Below are positions 1 to 6,456 of a DNA stretch of 12,984 bases, one piece after another. Each line of letters begins with the position of its first letter. The first letter of the stretch is position 1. The notes beneath the pieces are model-generated. The model made no database searches and was not told the origin of the DNA. It was given only the letters and a program-made list of their open reading frames with translations. Where the stretch lies: the NCBI GenBank assembly GCA_045808425.1, contig JBJMFM010000240.1, positions 1 to 12,984 of the forward strand. Direction: 5' to 3'. This stretch comes from JAFAQB01 sp045808425. Its GTDB lineage: Archaea; Thermoproteota; Nitrososphaeria; Nitrososphaerales; Nitrososphaeraceae. Position numbers and translations under genes: made by a program.

Positions 1-60
1 TACTAAATTCTTTAATATGACATCTTCATTTGCAAATAGTCTCCATTGTTTTTGATCTTC
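1..60 (-). pseudogene. left-edge coding fragment without an in-frame start
   Basis: Read on the minus strand, positions 60 to 1 are open to the window edge and give a charge-balanced peptide beginning EDQKQWRLFANEDV. There is no in-frame ATG, GTG or TTG, and a stop lies two codons upstream. An ATG at 63-61 sits directly before it but one base out of frame, so a single-base indel after the start codon would restore a normal N-terminus. It could be a broken gene, a sequencing error or a chance open frame. Twenty codons are too few to decide, and no family is recognised. Confidence 0.25.
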
Positions 61-181
61 ATGCTACTTTGAGAAGTGGAGCTACAAAAGTAAAAAATAG
101 TTCTATTCTGCAGAACGTGTAATTATGGCCTCATTCAGACATCGATACTTATATTTAGATATGATTCACGTCGCTAGGACA

Positions 182-375
182 TTACTCATATTTGTCACGC
201 CCTGCTATTATAATTTGCTGCTTCTGTCCAGTCTTGTAGCCTATATATAACTCACACTTTGGTTGGTCTGATAAATGGGCCATAGCATCAATTTTTTATT
301 GTCTCTTGTTCTCTTAATGAGCTGCTACTCATGCCTTCTACTATCTCTTCTTATGTATGCGCCTAGTCTTTCGAA
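182..375 (-). pseudogene. possible decayed small gene (two frameshifts)
   Basis: Three minus-strand segments follow one another in order in different frames. They are FERLGAYI (375-352), EEIVEGMSSSSLREQETIK (350-294, with an ATG at 332) and IDAMAHLSDQPKCELYIGY onward to a TAA at 182-184. Removing one A near 351 and one A from the A6 run at 292-297 joins them into a hydrophilic protein of about 60 residues with balanced charge. The 33-residue stretch starting at the ATG at 283 could also stand alone. A competing plus-strand ORF of 41 codons (125-250) lies antisense. The family is not recognised. The evidence is reading-frame pattern only, and segments this short can arise by chance. Confidence 0.33.
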
Positions 376-495
376 TTGGTGAATATTCAGAACAGTTACA
401 TTTCAGATTACAAAATAGGCATATTATGTATTACTGAAGCGATACTAGTTTCAAGTATCAACAATATCACATGTTAGTTTATATCATTTTTATGG

Positions 496-533
496 TTAAA
501 AAATATTAAAATAAAAATATTTTTCAAAACCCA
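496..533 (-). terminator. T-rich termination tract after the 602-952 gene
   Basis: On the minus strand, about 70-105 bases past the stop at 602, several T runs occur close together, including T6 opposite 498-503 and the 12-base palindrome AAAAATATTTTT at 513-524. Archaeal transcription commonly ends at such U-rich tracts without a strong hairpin. The assignment rests on position and composition only. Confidence 0.35.
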
Positions 534-601
534 AAACTTACTAATGCTGTATGCTAATAGAAAGGTAGTGAAGATTATTAATAGCTATAGAGCGTAGCCA
601 G

Positions 602-952
602 TTAACCTTCGGGCTCAGGCTCTGGCTCAGGCGGCGTAGGAACCGCTGACGGTGCTTCTGCTCCTGTAGCATCTGATGGTGCTTCTGCTCCTGTTGTTGT
701 ATTTGCGGTTCCTGATGGGTCTACTGGAAGACCGCATATCTTTGACTCAGTTGTATTGACATGGTCGAGCTTTGATGATGGATTGTTAGGATCACATATT
801 GCTGCTTTTTGTTCTGGTGTTAATTCTGATGTGCTATTCACTTGGCCTTGAGCGGTACCAAAGTTTCCAGATCCTGTTAATGTTACGGATACGATACTTG
901 CAGCAAGAATTATTATGATATATAAACCACAAAGCAATATTTTTTTTGGCAT
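602..952 (-). CDS. small secreted or surface-anchored protein with Pro/Glu tail
   Basis: This 116-residue protein has a basic start (MPKK), a hydrophobic segment at about 5-26 and a signal-peptidase-like junction GTAQ at 32-35, so it is probably exported. The mature part is hydrophilic. It has three N-glycosylation sequons (NST, NTT, NTT), two cysteines (C53 and C73) that could form a disulfide, a duplicated TGAEAPS block with a 9-residue period, and a C-terminal tail of alternating Pro and Glu. The duplication is exact in DNA over 17 bases (651-667 and 678-694). The gene is divergent from the RNase HI gene. A T-rich box at about 981-990 lies some 33 bases upstream and no Shine-Dalgarno is visible. 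No family is recognised; a cell-wall or surface spacer role is only a guess. Confidence 0.7.
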   Translation of the reverse strand: MPKKILLCGLYIIIILAASIVSVTLTGSGNFGTAQGQVNSTSELTPEQKAAICDPNNPSSKLDHVNTTESKICGLPVDPSGTANTTTGAEAPSDATGAEAPSAVPTPPEPEPEPEG

Positions 953-1315
953 GAATCATTGAATAGAAACACGGGTAGTAGATAAAATTAACTCATATAC
1001 AGAGAGTTGAATTTCTATATCGAAATTTTTCATATATTTCAATCTTTTTTATATGAGATACTTTTTTGTTAATGCAAATAGATTGATTACTCTCTCTGCA
1101 TTCTCTAATCTTAATCTAAAGATATCTTATATAAGTAATGCAAAGAGTTGTAAATGATGGAACCGTTTTACAACATTCTACATTGACTATAAATAATGTC
1201 TATAAGAGTGATTTTACTGTGCAGATACCAATGTTCTGCTTACAAGATACCAATTACAATGTATATACATATACGGAGGACTTCACATATCTTAAAGACA
1301 GATCGAAACTTATAC
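953..1315. other. divergent intergenic region, probable back-to-back promoters
   Basis: This A+T-rich spacer lies between two divergently transcribed genes. A candidate minus-strand TATA-like element lies at 981-990 and a plus-strand one (TATATACATATA) at 1262-1273. A GGAGGA at 1276-1281 resembles a Shine-Dalgarno but is 34 bases before the chosen RNase HI start, with no start codon at normal spacing, so it is probably fortuitous. No conserved RNA structure was recognised. Confidence 0.4.
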
Positions 1316-1969
1316 ATGGATACTAGCAATGCTGCTGGTAATAGTAGCAATGACCAGATAGAAGTTTTCTTTGACGGCCTATGCCAGCCCTATAATCCTG
1401 GAGGAATAGCCTGTTATGCATTCATAATAAAAAAACAGCAAGAGGATCCACAGACAATCCATAGCGAATATGGACTTGCTGCAGAACCCTTCACAGATTA
1501 TGCCACCAATAATGTAGCAGAGTATACAGGCATCATCAAGGCTTTAGAATGGCTGCTGCTACAGCAGACAAGTGAATTGAATAATAATCATACTGCTACT
1601 GAAAGCATTATCATTAAGGGTGACTCGCAACTTGTCATATATCAAATAAAGGGCAGGTACAAAGTTAAGGCCATAAAAATAATTCCATTATATCAAAAAG
1701 TTATGTCTCTTATTTCCAAATTTAATGACATACACTTTGAATGGATACCTCGAGAGAAAAACAGTGAAGCAGATAAATTAACTAATTATGCATATACAAA
1801 GATCATAGATAGCGATCCTACATTAAGAAAAAAGATAGGACAACATATGGCTACAGAACAACAACTAGAATTTTTGAAGAATTTAGGAATTAGTCCTGAA
1901 AAATATCTCAGCAAGATTGAGGCCAAGAGACTGATATCAAAAATAAAAAAATATAGACATAACATATAA
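1316..1969 (+). CDS. rnhA: RNase HI family protein (archaeal type) with C-terminal extension
   Basis: It should hydrolyse the RNA strand of RNA-DNA hybrids in the cytoplasm, for example in R-loop or primer removal. The 217-residue product from the ATG at 1316 has all four acidic catalytic positions of the family: D20 (FFDG), E69 (NNVAEYTG), D103 (KGDSQLV) and D153 (NSEADKL). The spacing NxAEYxxxxxALE and the REKNSEADKL end are typical of archaeal and Sulfolobus-type RNase HI. The frame is open further upstream to 1196, but those roughly 40 residues fall outside the fold, so the internal ATG is preferred. After the catalytic domain, about residues 178-211 (MATEQQLEFLKNLGISPEKY onward) form a helical tail resembling short modules seen at the ends of nucleic-acid-processing proteins. 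There is no signal peptide, unlike most neighbours. Confidence 0.85.
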   Translation: MDTSNAAGNSSNDQIEVFFDGLCQPYNPGGIACYAFIIKKQQEDPQTIHSEYGLAAEPFTDYATNNVAEYTGIIKALEWLLLQQTSELNNNHTATESIIIKGDSQLVIYQIKGRYKVKAIKIIPLYQKVMSLISKFNDIHFEWIPREKNSEADKLTNYAYTKIIDSDPTLRKKIGQHMATEQQLEFLKNLGISPEKYLSKIEAKRLISKIKKYRHNI

Positions 1970-2714
1970 AGGAATGCACCAATATGTCGAAAGTAAATGA
2001 CTAGACTAGGTGGTAATGCTATACATCTATTTGCTTAACGATATGAATTTGCCAGTATCGTCATATATACATATATTTATATATATTATTTTCAAGAGCC
2101 CCCGCACTTATAGAATTACATTAAATAAAGAATAGAAAAAGCGAGGTAAACTAGTGCTAATCCATATGAGTTCTGGTCTTTTTAATCAAAAGAAGAGAGA
2201 AATGAGCATATTTTATACTATATCTTAGGAATGACCAGATTTTTGGGCTCAAAAAGCTATTGTGTCAAAGTTGTTTATGTTACTTCAAAAATCGGCATTT
2301 TGCGCTTTTGTAAAAATGACAATTAAACAAATATGCTAATCTCTAGTATAAAATAAATGTAAATATACTAACATGTGGCTTCTGCTGTTTGCTAGCTACC
2401 ATGAATTACTGATCTAGGATAACATAGCAGATAAGAAAGACTAGTATGAAAACTCTAGTTACATTGAACTGTATACTAGAGTTTTCTTGGAGTAATGCAT
2501 TATTCGTCAGATTATTGCAGGTGACAAGTAGCGTATATAGAGGGTTAGTGATACTTTGTTCTCCTCGATAATCTTTGCGTATATACTAGTTCTACGTTGT
2601 CGTCGTCGTAACATACATTCTTCCTTGTAATCATCCTTTATCGTTTAGCTAATGTTATTGGAAGGCATATGAATAAATATCATAGTGATTCTATTTCATA
2701 CGACATTAATTTAA
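1970..2714. other. long intergenic region upstream of the sugar dehydrogenase
   Basis: No convincing gene is visible. Short ATG ORFs (such as 2043-2135 and 2231-2326) are no longer than chance predicts at this A+T content. The stretch includes an alternating TA tract at about 2060-2085 and the 12-bp inverted repeat at 2448-2486. AATAAATAT at 2672-2680 could be a TATA-like box for the gene at 2715, implying a leader of about 12 bases. Confidence 0.4.
2448..2486. repeat. perfect 12-bp inverted repeat (hairpin)
   Basis: GAAAACTCTAGT at 2448-2459 is exactly complementary in reverse to ACTAGAGTTTTC at 2475-2486, with a 15-base spacer. An extra TAC/GTA pairing inside is possible with one bulge. 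It lies about 230 bases before the sugar dehydrogenase start and 480 bases after RNase HI, too far to be an obvious terminator for the latter. It could be a hairpin in a small RNA, a dyad for a dimeric regulator or a remnant of a small inverted-repeat element. The structure is directly visible; its function is not. Confidence 0.6.
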
Positions 2715-3980
2715 ATGGCTAAACCTCAATTTCAATCTCTATTAGCCTTAGCGTTGGCCGCTACAATCTCAGTTGGAATAATACATCAGTTGAATCCTGT
2801 TCTAGCTCAACCAATAGTAGCAAAAGATCCTAGTCTAAAGGTGGAGTTAATAGCTCAGGGATTAAGATCCCCTACCAGCATGGCATTTTTAGGACTAAAT
2901 GATATTCTAGTTTTGGAAAAAGAAACCGGTACAGTACAGAGAATTACAAATGGAAAAATGCTTCCACAACCCATGCTTCAAGTTCCTGTTTCAATGACAG
3001 GTGAAAGGGGCCTACTAGGAATTGCTATTGCAAAGCATAACAATGGTCCTACATATGTATTCCTATACTACACAAAAGATGGAGGAGGAGGACGACAATC
3101 ACTTGTAAATGTCCTTTACAGATATGAATTAGTAAATAACCAACAATTAGCCAATCCTAAACTTCTGCTAAATCTTCCTGCACTTCCTGGCTCTAATCAT
3201 AACGGTGGCAAAGTAGTGATTGGCCCGGATAATAATGTATACACTGTTATTGGTGACCTTAGAGCTCACAGAACCCAAGCTCAAAATGTAGCTAATGGAC
3301 CACCTGCTGATAGCACTGGTGGCATACTTAGAGTTACGCAGGATGGTCAACCTGCATCAAATTCGCCACTAGGACAAGGTACTGCTCCTCTGAATCTGTA
3401 TTATGCCTATGGAATACGCAATAGTTTTGGGATTGGTTTTGATCCTGTAAGCGGTAAGCTATGGGATACTGAAAATGGTCCTAAATATGGAGATGAGATC
3501 AACCTTGTTGAACCTGGATTTAATAGTGGATGGGTACAGGTAATGGGTATATGGACTCCGGAAGGAACAATAGGAAGAGAGACTGCTGGACCGGTCAATT
3601 CTAATCCATCAGCCAACTTGGTAGACTTTGGAGGAAAAGGGAAATACAGAGCTCCTGAATTCATATGGAATAAGGCAGTAGCTCCTACAGCACTCAAGTT
3701 TTTTGATTCAACAAAACTTGGCAACCAATATCAAAATGATATGTTCGTAGGAGACTACAAAAATGGCAATCTGTATCACTTTGACCTAAATCAAGCTAGA
3801 ACAGGGCTAGTTCTTAACGGTACACTATCAAACAAGATATCTAATACACCAAATGACAGTCAACCAATAATATTTGCCAGCGGATTTGATGGCGGAATTA
3901 CAGATTTACAAGTTGGACCAGATGGCTATCTCTATGTTCTAGCATTTGCAGGTTCAATATATAGAATAATTCCATCATAG
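2715..3980 (+). CDS. secreted PQQ-dependent sugar dehydrogenase (GSDH family)
   Basis: The 421-residue product is an exported six-bladed-propeller quinoprotein of the glucose/sorbosone dehydrogenase family (soluble GDH and YliI-type aldose dehydrogenases), which oxidise sugars with PQQ outside the cytoplasm. Residues 1-32 form a signal peptide ending VLAQ. Family landmarks occur in order: RGLLGIAI (98-105); NHNGGKVVIGPDN with probable catalytic H162; VIGD ending at D181; DSTGGILRV (199-207); YGIRNSFG with R235-N236; DTENGPKYGDEIN (251-263), matching the calcium-site region; and GDYKNGNLY and DLQVGPDGYLYVL near the end. Length is typical. No PQQ synthesis genes are in the window. The exact sugar substrate and electron acceptor cannot be read from the sequence. 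The ATG is supported by the signal peptide, with no Shine-Dalgarno. Confidence 0.88.
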   Translation: MAKPQFQSLLALALAATISVGIIHQLNPVLAQPIVAKDPSLKVELIAQGLRSPTSMAFLGLNDILVLEKETGTVQRITNGKMLPQPMLQVPVSMTGERGLLGIAIAKHNNGPTYVFLYYTKDGGGGRQSLVNVLYRYELVNNQQLANPKLLLNLPALPGSNHNGGKVVIGPDNNVYTVIGDLRAHRTQAQNVANGPPADSTGGILRVTQDGQPASNSPLGQGTAPLNLYYAYGIRNSFGIGFDPVSGKLWDTENGPKYGDEINLVEPGFNSGWVQVMGIWTPEGTIGRETAGPVNSNPSANLVDFGGKGKYRAPEFIWNKAVAPTALKFFDSTKLGNQYQNDMFVGDYKNGNLYHFDLNQARTGLVLNGTLSNKISNTPNDSQPIIFASGFDGGITDLQVGPDGYLYVLAFAGSIYRIIPS

Positions 3981-4517
3981 ACTTATGCTATGTCTGTTGA
4001 GGTGTAGCTTGGAGTTTGGCTGACGAGGATACCAGTGCATATGTGCATATTATTTGTTAAGGTACCTTTTTTTGACTGAGACTTATCATAGAGGGTGATC
4101 ATGACGACTAGATGGTGATATTGTATGATTGTATGATTAGTACCAATTGTTGTTATCTGTGCAAAAGGGTTTGACAAAATCGCAAAATCAGATTATATCA
4201 AAATTAGAGCGAGTGGCAGTGCTATCATCATACTATTACAGATATGGAAAAAAACAGAAAGACTTACTTCCTTGGTTAGTACATGTATTATTATGTCTGT
4301 CCATTTTTGTATCAGTAAATTAATATTAGATACAACACAAGTACTGCTGCATAAATCAGACAAGAAATGCTCACAAGAATCCGCGATTAAATAGGCACTA
4401 CTCGAAAACACAGGTGGTTTGGTAAATATCAAAGTTCTACAATGTGCATACCCTCTCGAATAATTTAATGTAGAAATAATCTCAATGAGTTAAATCATTT
4501 AGTGAGCAACCTTCACG
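3981..4517. other. intergenic region with weak coding traces
   Basis: It begins with the likely termination tract of the upstream gene (T7 at 4067-4073). A plus-strand frame open from 4141 to a TAA at 4321-4323 has a hydrophilic start and an apparent membrane helix (DLLPWLVHVLLCLSIF). It has only TTG or GTG starts (4147, 4150, 4159, 4171), giving 50-58 residues. A second frame (ATG 4293 to TAG 4392-4394) follows it. A minus-strand frame of 79 codons (4193-4432, TTG start) is antisense to both. None is convincing alone. Confidence 0.35.
4067..4073 (+). terminator. T7 tract after the sugar dehydrogenase gene
   Basis: A run of seven T residues lies 87 bases past the stop codon, directly after the palindrome GGTACC. 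Archaeal RNA polymerase often terminates at such runs. There is no strong hairpin. Confidence 0.35.
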
Positions 4518-4781
4518 ATGGAGAAAATCCTATATGTAATGGTTCTTATAGTCATAACTGTTACTGTTATATTGAGTTTCTCAATGAGGTCCTCATATGT
4601 GACGGCTCAGAGCAATAACCAAGGAATACAATCAAGTGAACACCAGGGAATACCCGGTCCCCAAGAGAATGCAAATCCTTTAGCTCAAGCTCCAATAACT
4701 AGCCTCGAAGTAAAGCCACCTAATAATGCCACTAGTGCCTCTCCAATTGAGAAGGGCAATATGACAGGCACACCACCGTAG
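4518..4781 (+). CDS. small secreted Pro/Asn-rich protein
   Basis: This 87-residue protein has a hydrophobic segment at about 5-22 and a junction SYVTAQ (A30-Q31), consistent with export. The mature part of about 57 residues is low in complexity, rich in Pro, Asn, Gln and Ser, has no cysteine, and carries two N-glycosylation sequons near its end (NAT, NMT). Architecture resembles the 602-952 product (signal, AQ junction, short glycosylatable Pro-rich tail), but the sequences are not obviously homologous. A weak A+T box (TTAAATCATTT, about 4490-4500) lies some 25 bases before the ATG, which would suit a leaderless transcript. No family is recognised, and function is unknown. Confidence 0.65.
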   Translation: MEKILYVMVLIVITVTVILSFSMRSSYVTAQSNNQGIQSSEHQGIPGPQENANPLAQAPITSLEVKPPNNATSASPIEKGNMTGTPP

Positions 4782-4959
4782 CCTTAGTTAACTGCAGCGA
4801 TAAATATTGTGACCATATTTCTTGACACGATCTGAAAATTCGAGATTGACAGAGTTGAATCTATTAGCAGCAAAATTGGATTGAATTAAATTTATTACGA
4901 ATTTTCTAAATGTATGGTACTGAGCCATAATAATACAAAGTATTACCAACTCTGTATTC

Positions 4960-5124
4960 TTACGCCAGATTGTAGTTAAGTACCACAATAGCAGCTGCTG
5001 CTACTACTATCAATACGGTAATATGGTATCGGACTGCAAACTTATTCCATTTAGTATTGAAGCACATTAGTCGACGCCATTCATCTTCACCTACGGCATC
5101 CGGTATGGTACTCCTGATGATCAT
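4960..5124 (-). CDS. candidate 54-residue single-span membrane protein
   Basis: The ATG at 5124 opens a 54-codon frame ending at a TAA at 4960-4962. The N-terminal half is charged and polar (IPDAVGEDEWRRLMCFNTKW). It is followed by a basic stretch and one clean hydrophobic helix at residues 35-49 (ITVLIVVAAAAIVVL) with a short polar tail. This ordered arrangement, with varied codons, is what a real small membrane protein looks like, and charge distribution suggests the N-terminus stays inside. An A+T-rich TATA-like tract (5130-5142) is closer to the ATG than usual, so a later start at residue 20 (5067) is possible. A 54-codon ATG frame is not rare by chance at this base composition, so confidence is moderate. 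No family is recognised. Confidence 0.5.
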   Translation of the reverse strand: MIIRSTIPDAVGEDEWRRLMCFNTKWNKFAVRYHITVLIVVAAAAIVVLNYNLA

Positions 5125-5141
5125 ATTAGAAAATAAATATA

Positions 5142-5173
5142 ATGTGGAAGGGGAAATATGTGGAAGGGGAAAT
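5142..5173. repeat. perfect tandem duplication, 2 x 16 bp
   Basis: ATGTGGAAGGGGAAAT occurs twice head to tail (5142-5157 and 5158-5173). The G-rich unit stands out from A+T-rich surroundings. It lies 18-49 bases upstream of the minus-strand start at 5124, where regulatory sites would be expected, so doubled operator sites are possible. It could instead be a simple replication-slippage duplication. Confidence 0.8.
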
Positions 5174-5183
5174 CCATTGGGTA

Positions 5184-5206
5184 CATCCGGTAGGACATAC
5201 TGGATG
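5184..5206. repeat. 9-bp stem hairpin with 5-base loop
   Basis: CATCCGGTA (5184-5192) pairs with TACTGGATG (5198-5206) through nine positions, one of them G-T, around the loop GGACA. The same CATCCGGTA word also occurs at 5097-5105, inside the minus-strand small gene. It follows the tandem duplication by 10 bases. It may be part of an RNA structure, but no T run follows directly, so a terminator is less likely. Confidence 0.45.
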
Positions 5207-5323
5207 AGTTGGCATTTTTAATCTCGCTGTCAAATCAAAATGACGGTTTGTGTATTGAAGAAGAGATAAAGTCACAAAACCCGTAATAGAACACAACAAA
5301 GAACGAAACCTGATCTATTTAAT

Positions 5324-5479
5324 ATGCAAGATATCATTTCTTTACTTACTCTGATGGCTACTTCAGAAAATGCGTTTGATCTGCAACACAGTCTTGCCGT
5401 TCATAGTAATCTTAGTCTATCAACTGCAAATCCTTGGATAAAACTGGGTTTGAGTTCTGCAGAGCATTTCAGACAATAG
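5324..5479 (+). CDS. possible 51-residue small protein
   Basis: An ATG at 5324 opens a 51-codon frame with a mixed, amphipathic composition (it starts MQDIISLLTLMATSENAFDL) and ends with TAG at 5477-5479. The same frame is open upstream to 5270 without another start codon. The T-rich box CTATTTAAT just before the ATG is too close to act as its promoter. It has no signal or membrane segment and no recognised family. It may be a real small protein, the tail of a decayed gene together with the frame seen at 5158-5284, or chance. Confidence 0.27.
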   Translation: MQDIISLLTLMATSENAFDLQHSLAVHSNLSLSTANPWIKLGLSSAEHFRQ

Positions 5480-5603
5480 GAAACTACTGTATGGTATAAT
5501 ATTATCAATATACACACTATTCTTTGAAGTAGGACCTTTGACAAATGCCTTGGTCGGCTCTTAATTGTCTGTAATTGCCAAAGGCACTGAAATAGTGATA
5601 ATA

Positions 5604-5612
5604 AGATATATT
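5604..5612 (+). promoter_or_regulatory. TATA-like box for the 5639 gene
   Basis: AGATATATT at 5604-5612 is centred about 31 bases before the ATG at 5639. Upstream candidate starts (TTG 5621, ATG 5627) would lie before or at the predicted transcription start, so this box favours 5639. Confidence 0.4.
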
Positions 5613-5638
5613 ACTAATGCTTGCACATGGTTATTATC

Positions 5639-6097
5639 ATGCTTAGATTTAAGCTGTCTTACAACGCGAGAAATATGTATTATGGCAGCAATAAAAATAT
5701 TCAGCAAGATGAAAATGAAAAAATACTGGAAGAGCACATACTAAATCAATATCTTACACTTGAAGATATATGTCCTATATGGTCTAATAGATTAAAACTT
5801 GGCCTTACTAGAAAAGATATGGATACCATGGCTCGTGATTCTAAGTATTGTTTGGTAGGTGAAGCATGGGGGTTTACTGGTAAGCATGCAGGCTACTATT
5901 TAGCTCCTTTAATCCCATTTATTGGCTGTTGGACTTGCGTAAAATATGGAAACAAAATGGGTAAGATTGCTAGAAGAAGAAAACTAGTCGCGATAAATTT
6001 GCACTCAAGCGATTTGGAACCCATCATCACAGAATTTCTAAAACATTGGAATGAAAGACATAGAGACGTTACAGAGAAATTGAGAAAAACAAAGTGA
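5639..6097 (+). CDS. uncharacterised Cys-containing cytoplasmic protein
   Basis: From the ATG at 5639 the product has 152 residues. TTG 5621 and ATG 5627 would add 6 or 4, and ATG 5675 is also possible. There is no signal peptide. Residues 20-45 are acidic and helical. The centre carries C45 (EDICPIW) and a CLVGEAWGFTGKHAG motif (C71), then GCWTC (C97, C100) followed by a very basic stretch (KMGKIARRRK). The end is helical and charged (residues 125-152). The four cysteines, including one CxxC pair, could bind a metal or form a disulfide, but spacing does not match a named zinc finger that I can recognise. The basic patch might contact nucleic acid. The gene is a single unit with its own TATA-like box and a T-rich 3' end. 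The family is not recognised. Confidence 0.7.
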   Translation: MLRFKLSYNARNMYYGSNKNIQQDENEKILEEHILNQYLTLEDICPIWSNRLKLGLTRKDMDTMARDSKYCLVGEAWGFTGKHAGYYLAPLIPFIGCWTCVKYGNKMGKIARRRKLVAINLHSSDLEPIITEFLKHWNERHRDVTEKLRKTK

Positions 6098-6098
6098 A

Positions 6099-6127
6099 AA
6101 GAAAAAACGTGATTAGAACTTTTTCTT
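6099..6127 (+). terminator. A/T-arm terminator after the 5639 gene
   Basis: AAGAAAAA (6099-6106) is complementary to TTTTTCTT (6120-6127) with a 13-base loop, beginning two bases after the stop codon. The 3' arm supplies the U-rich tract. A-U pairing alone is weak, so the T run probably matters more than the stem. Confidence 0.4.
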
Positions 6128-6262
6128 CTGTAAGCGTCATGTAATATATTGCCTGTACGAAGCAGGATCTATTTATCCTACTGCTACTTTCCTCCTTATA
6201 GAATTGATGTTATGCATAGATCAATATTATCATAGCAGAGTACTATTATCTTATATCGCTTT

Positions 6263-6349
6263 ATGATATTTTTTGGTGCTATCGTGTCTCCTCTTATAGC
6301 ACTCTATGCGGTAAGAGCATATGGTTTTCCTAGATTAGAATCTAGATAA
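6263..6349 (+). CDS. possible 28-residue membrane peptide
   Basis: An ATG at 6263 opens a 28-codon frame with a hydrophobic helix (MIFFGAIVSPLIALYAV) and a polar tail ending PRLESR, stopping at TAA 6347-6349. Its ATG overlaps the TGA of another plus-strand frame (ATGA at 6263-6266). The composition fits a small membrane peptide, but a frame this short is well within chance. Confidence 0.2.
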   Translation: MIFFGAIVSPLIALYAVRAYGFPRLESR

Positions 6350-6456
6350 CAGCAAGATCTGAGATGTCATAATCTTGAGCGCAACCATAAAGATTGATAA
6401 AATGGGTGTACAATAAAGAATAACCTAGAAAAGCAATAACGATCACTAATACACTT

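Larger units (their letters stand above)
1..601. other. gene-poor left end
   Basis: No intact gene longer than about 45 codons is visible. The stretch holds the two possible minus-strand coding remnants listed separately and an A+T-rich tract at 484-533 that probably serves as the 3' end of the gene stopping at 602. No tRNA-like cloverleaf or repeat array was seen. Confidence 0.5.
4782..5623. other. long interval between annotated larger genes
   Basis: It holds a candidate small membrane-protein gene (4960-5124, minus), a 16-bp tandem duplication, a hairpin, a possible 51-codon ORF (5324-5479) and the TATA-like box of the next gene, all listed separately. Between 5158 and 5280 a plus-strand frame begins at an ATG (5158), is interrupted by one TAG at 5191-5193 and then continues DILDELAFLISLSNQNDG to a TAA at about 5284. 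This looks coding-like but could be chance. Confidence 0.35.
6098..6456. other. intergenic region before the hydrolase gene
   Basis: It contains the likely terminator of the preceding gene, short inverted repeats (GTGCTAT 6276-6282 with ATAGCAC 6296-6302; CTAGATT 6330-6336 with AATCTAG 6339-6345) and a possible 28-codon ORF at 6263-6349. No strong TATA-like box is visible 26 bases before the hydrolase ATG. CAATAAAG at about 6411-6418 is a weak alternative that would give a longer leader. Confidence 0.35.

Noticed and set aside
1196..1315. Extended N-terminus of RNase HI
   Set aside because: The 40 extra residues lie outside the RNase H fold and lack a supporting promoter spacing; the ATG at 1316 fits better.
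1138..1326. 62-codon plus-strand frame before RNase HI
   Set aside because: It overlaps the RNase HI start in another frame, has no domain or signal, and is of a length expected by chance in this A+T-rich DNA.
4193..4432. 79-codon minus-strand frame
   Set aside because: It has a TTG start and is rich in Phe, Ser, Cys and Leu, as antisense shadows of charged peptides are; plus-strand frames opposite it look no less coding.
4788..4988. 66-codon minus-strand frame
   Set aside because: It overlaps the end of the more convincing 54-residue membrane ORF in another frame and shows no domain or signal.
5113..5122. CTGATGA resembling a C box of a C/D box RNA
   Set aside because: No matching D box (CTGA), C'/D' pair or terminal stem was found at suitable spacing, and it lies inside the small ORF.
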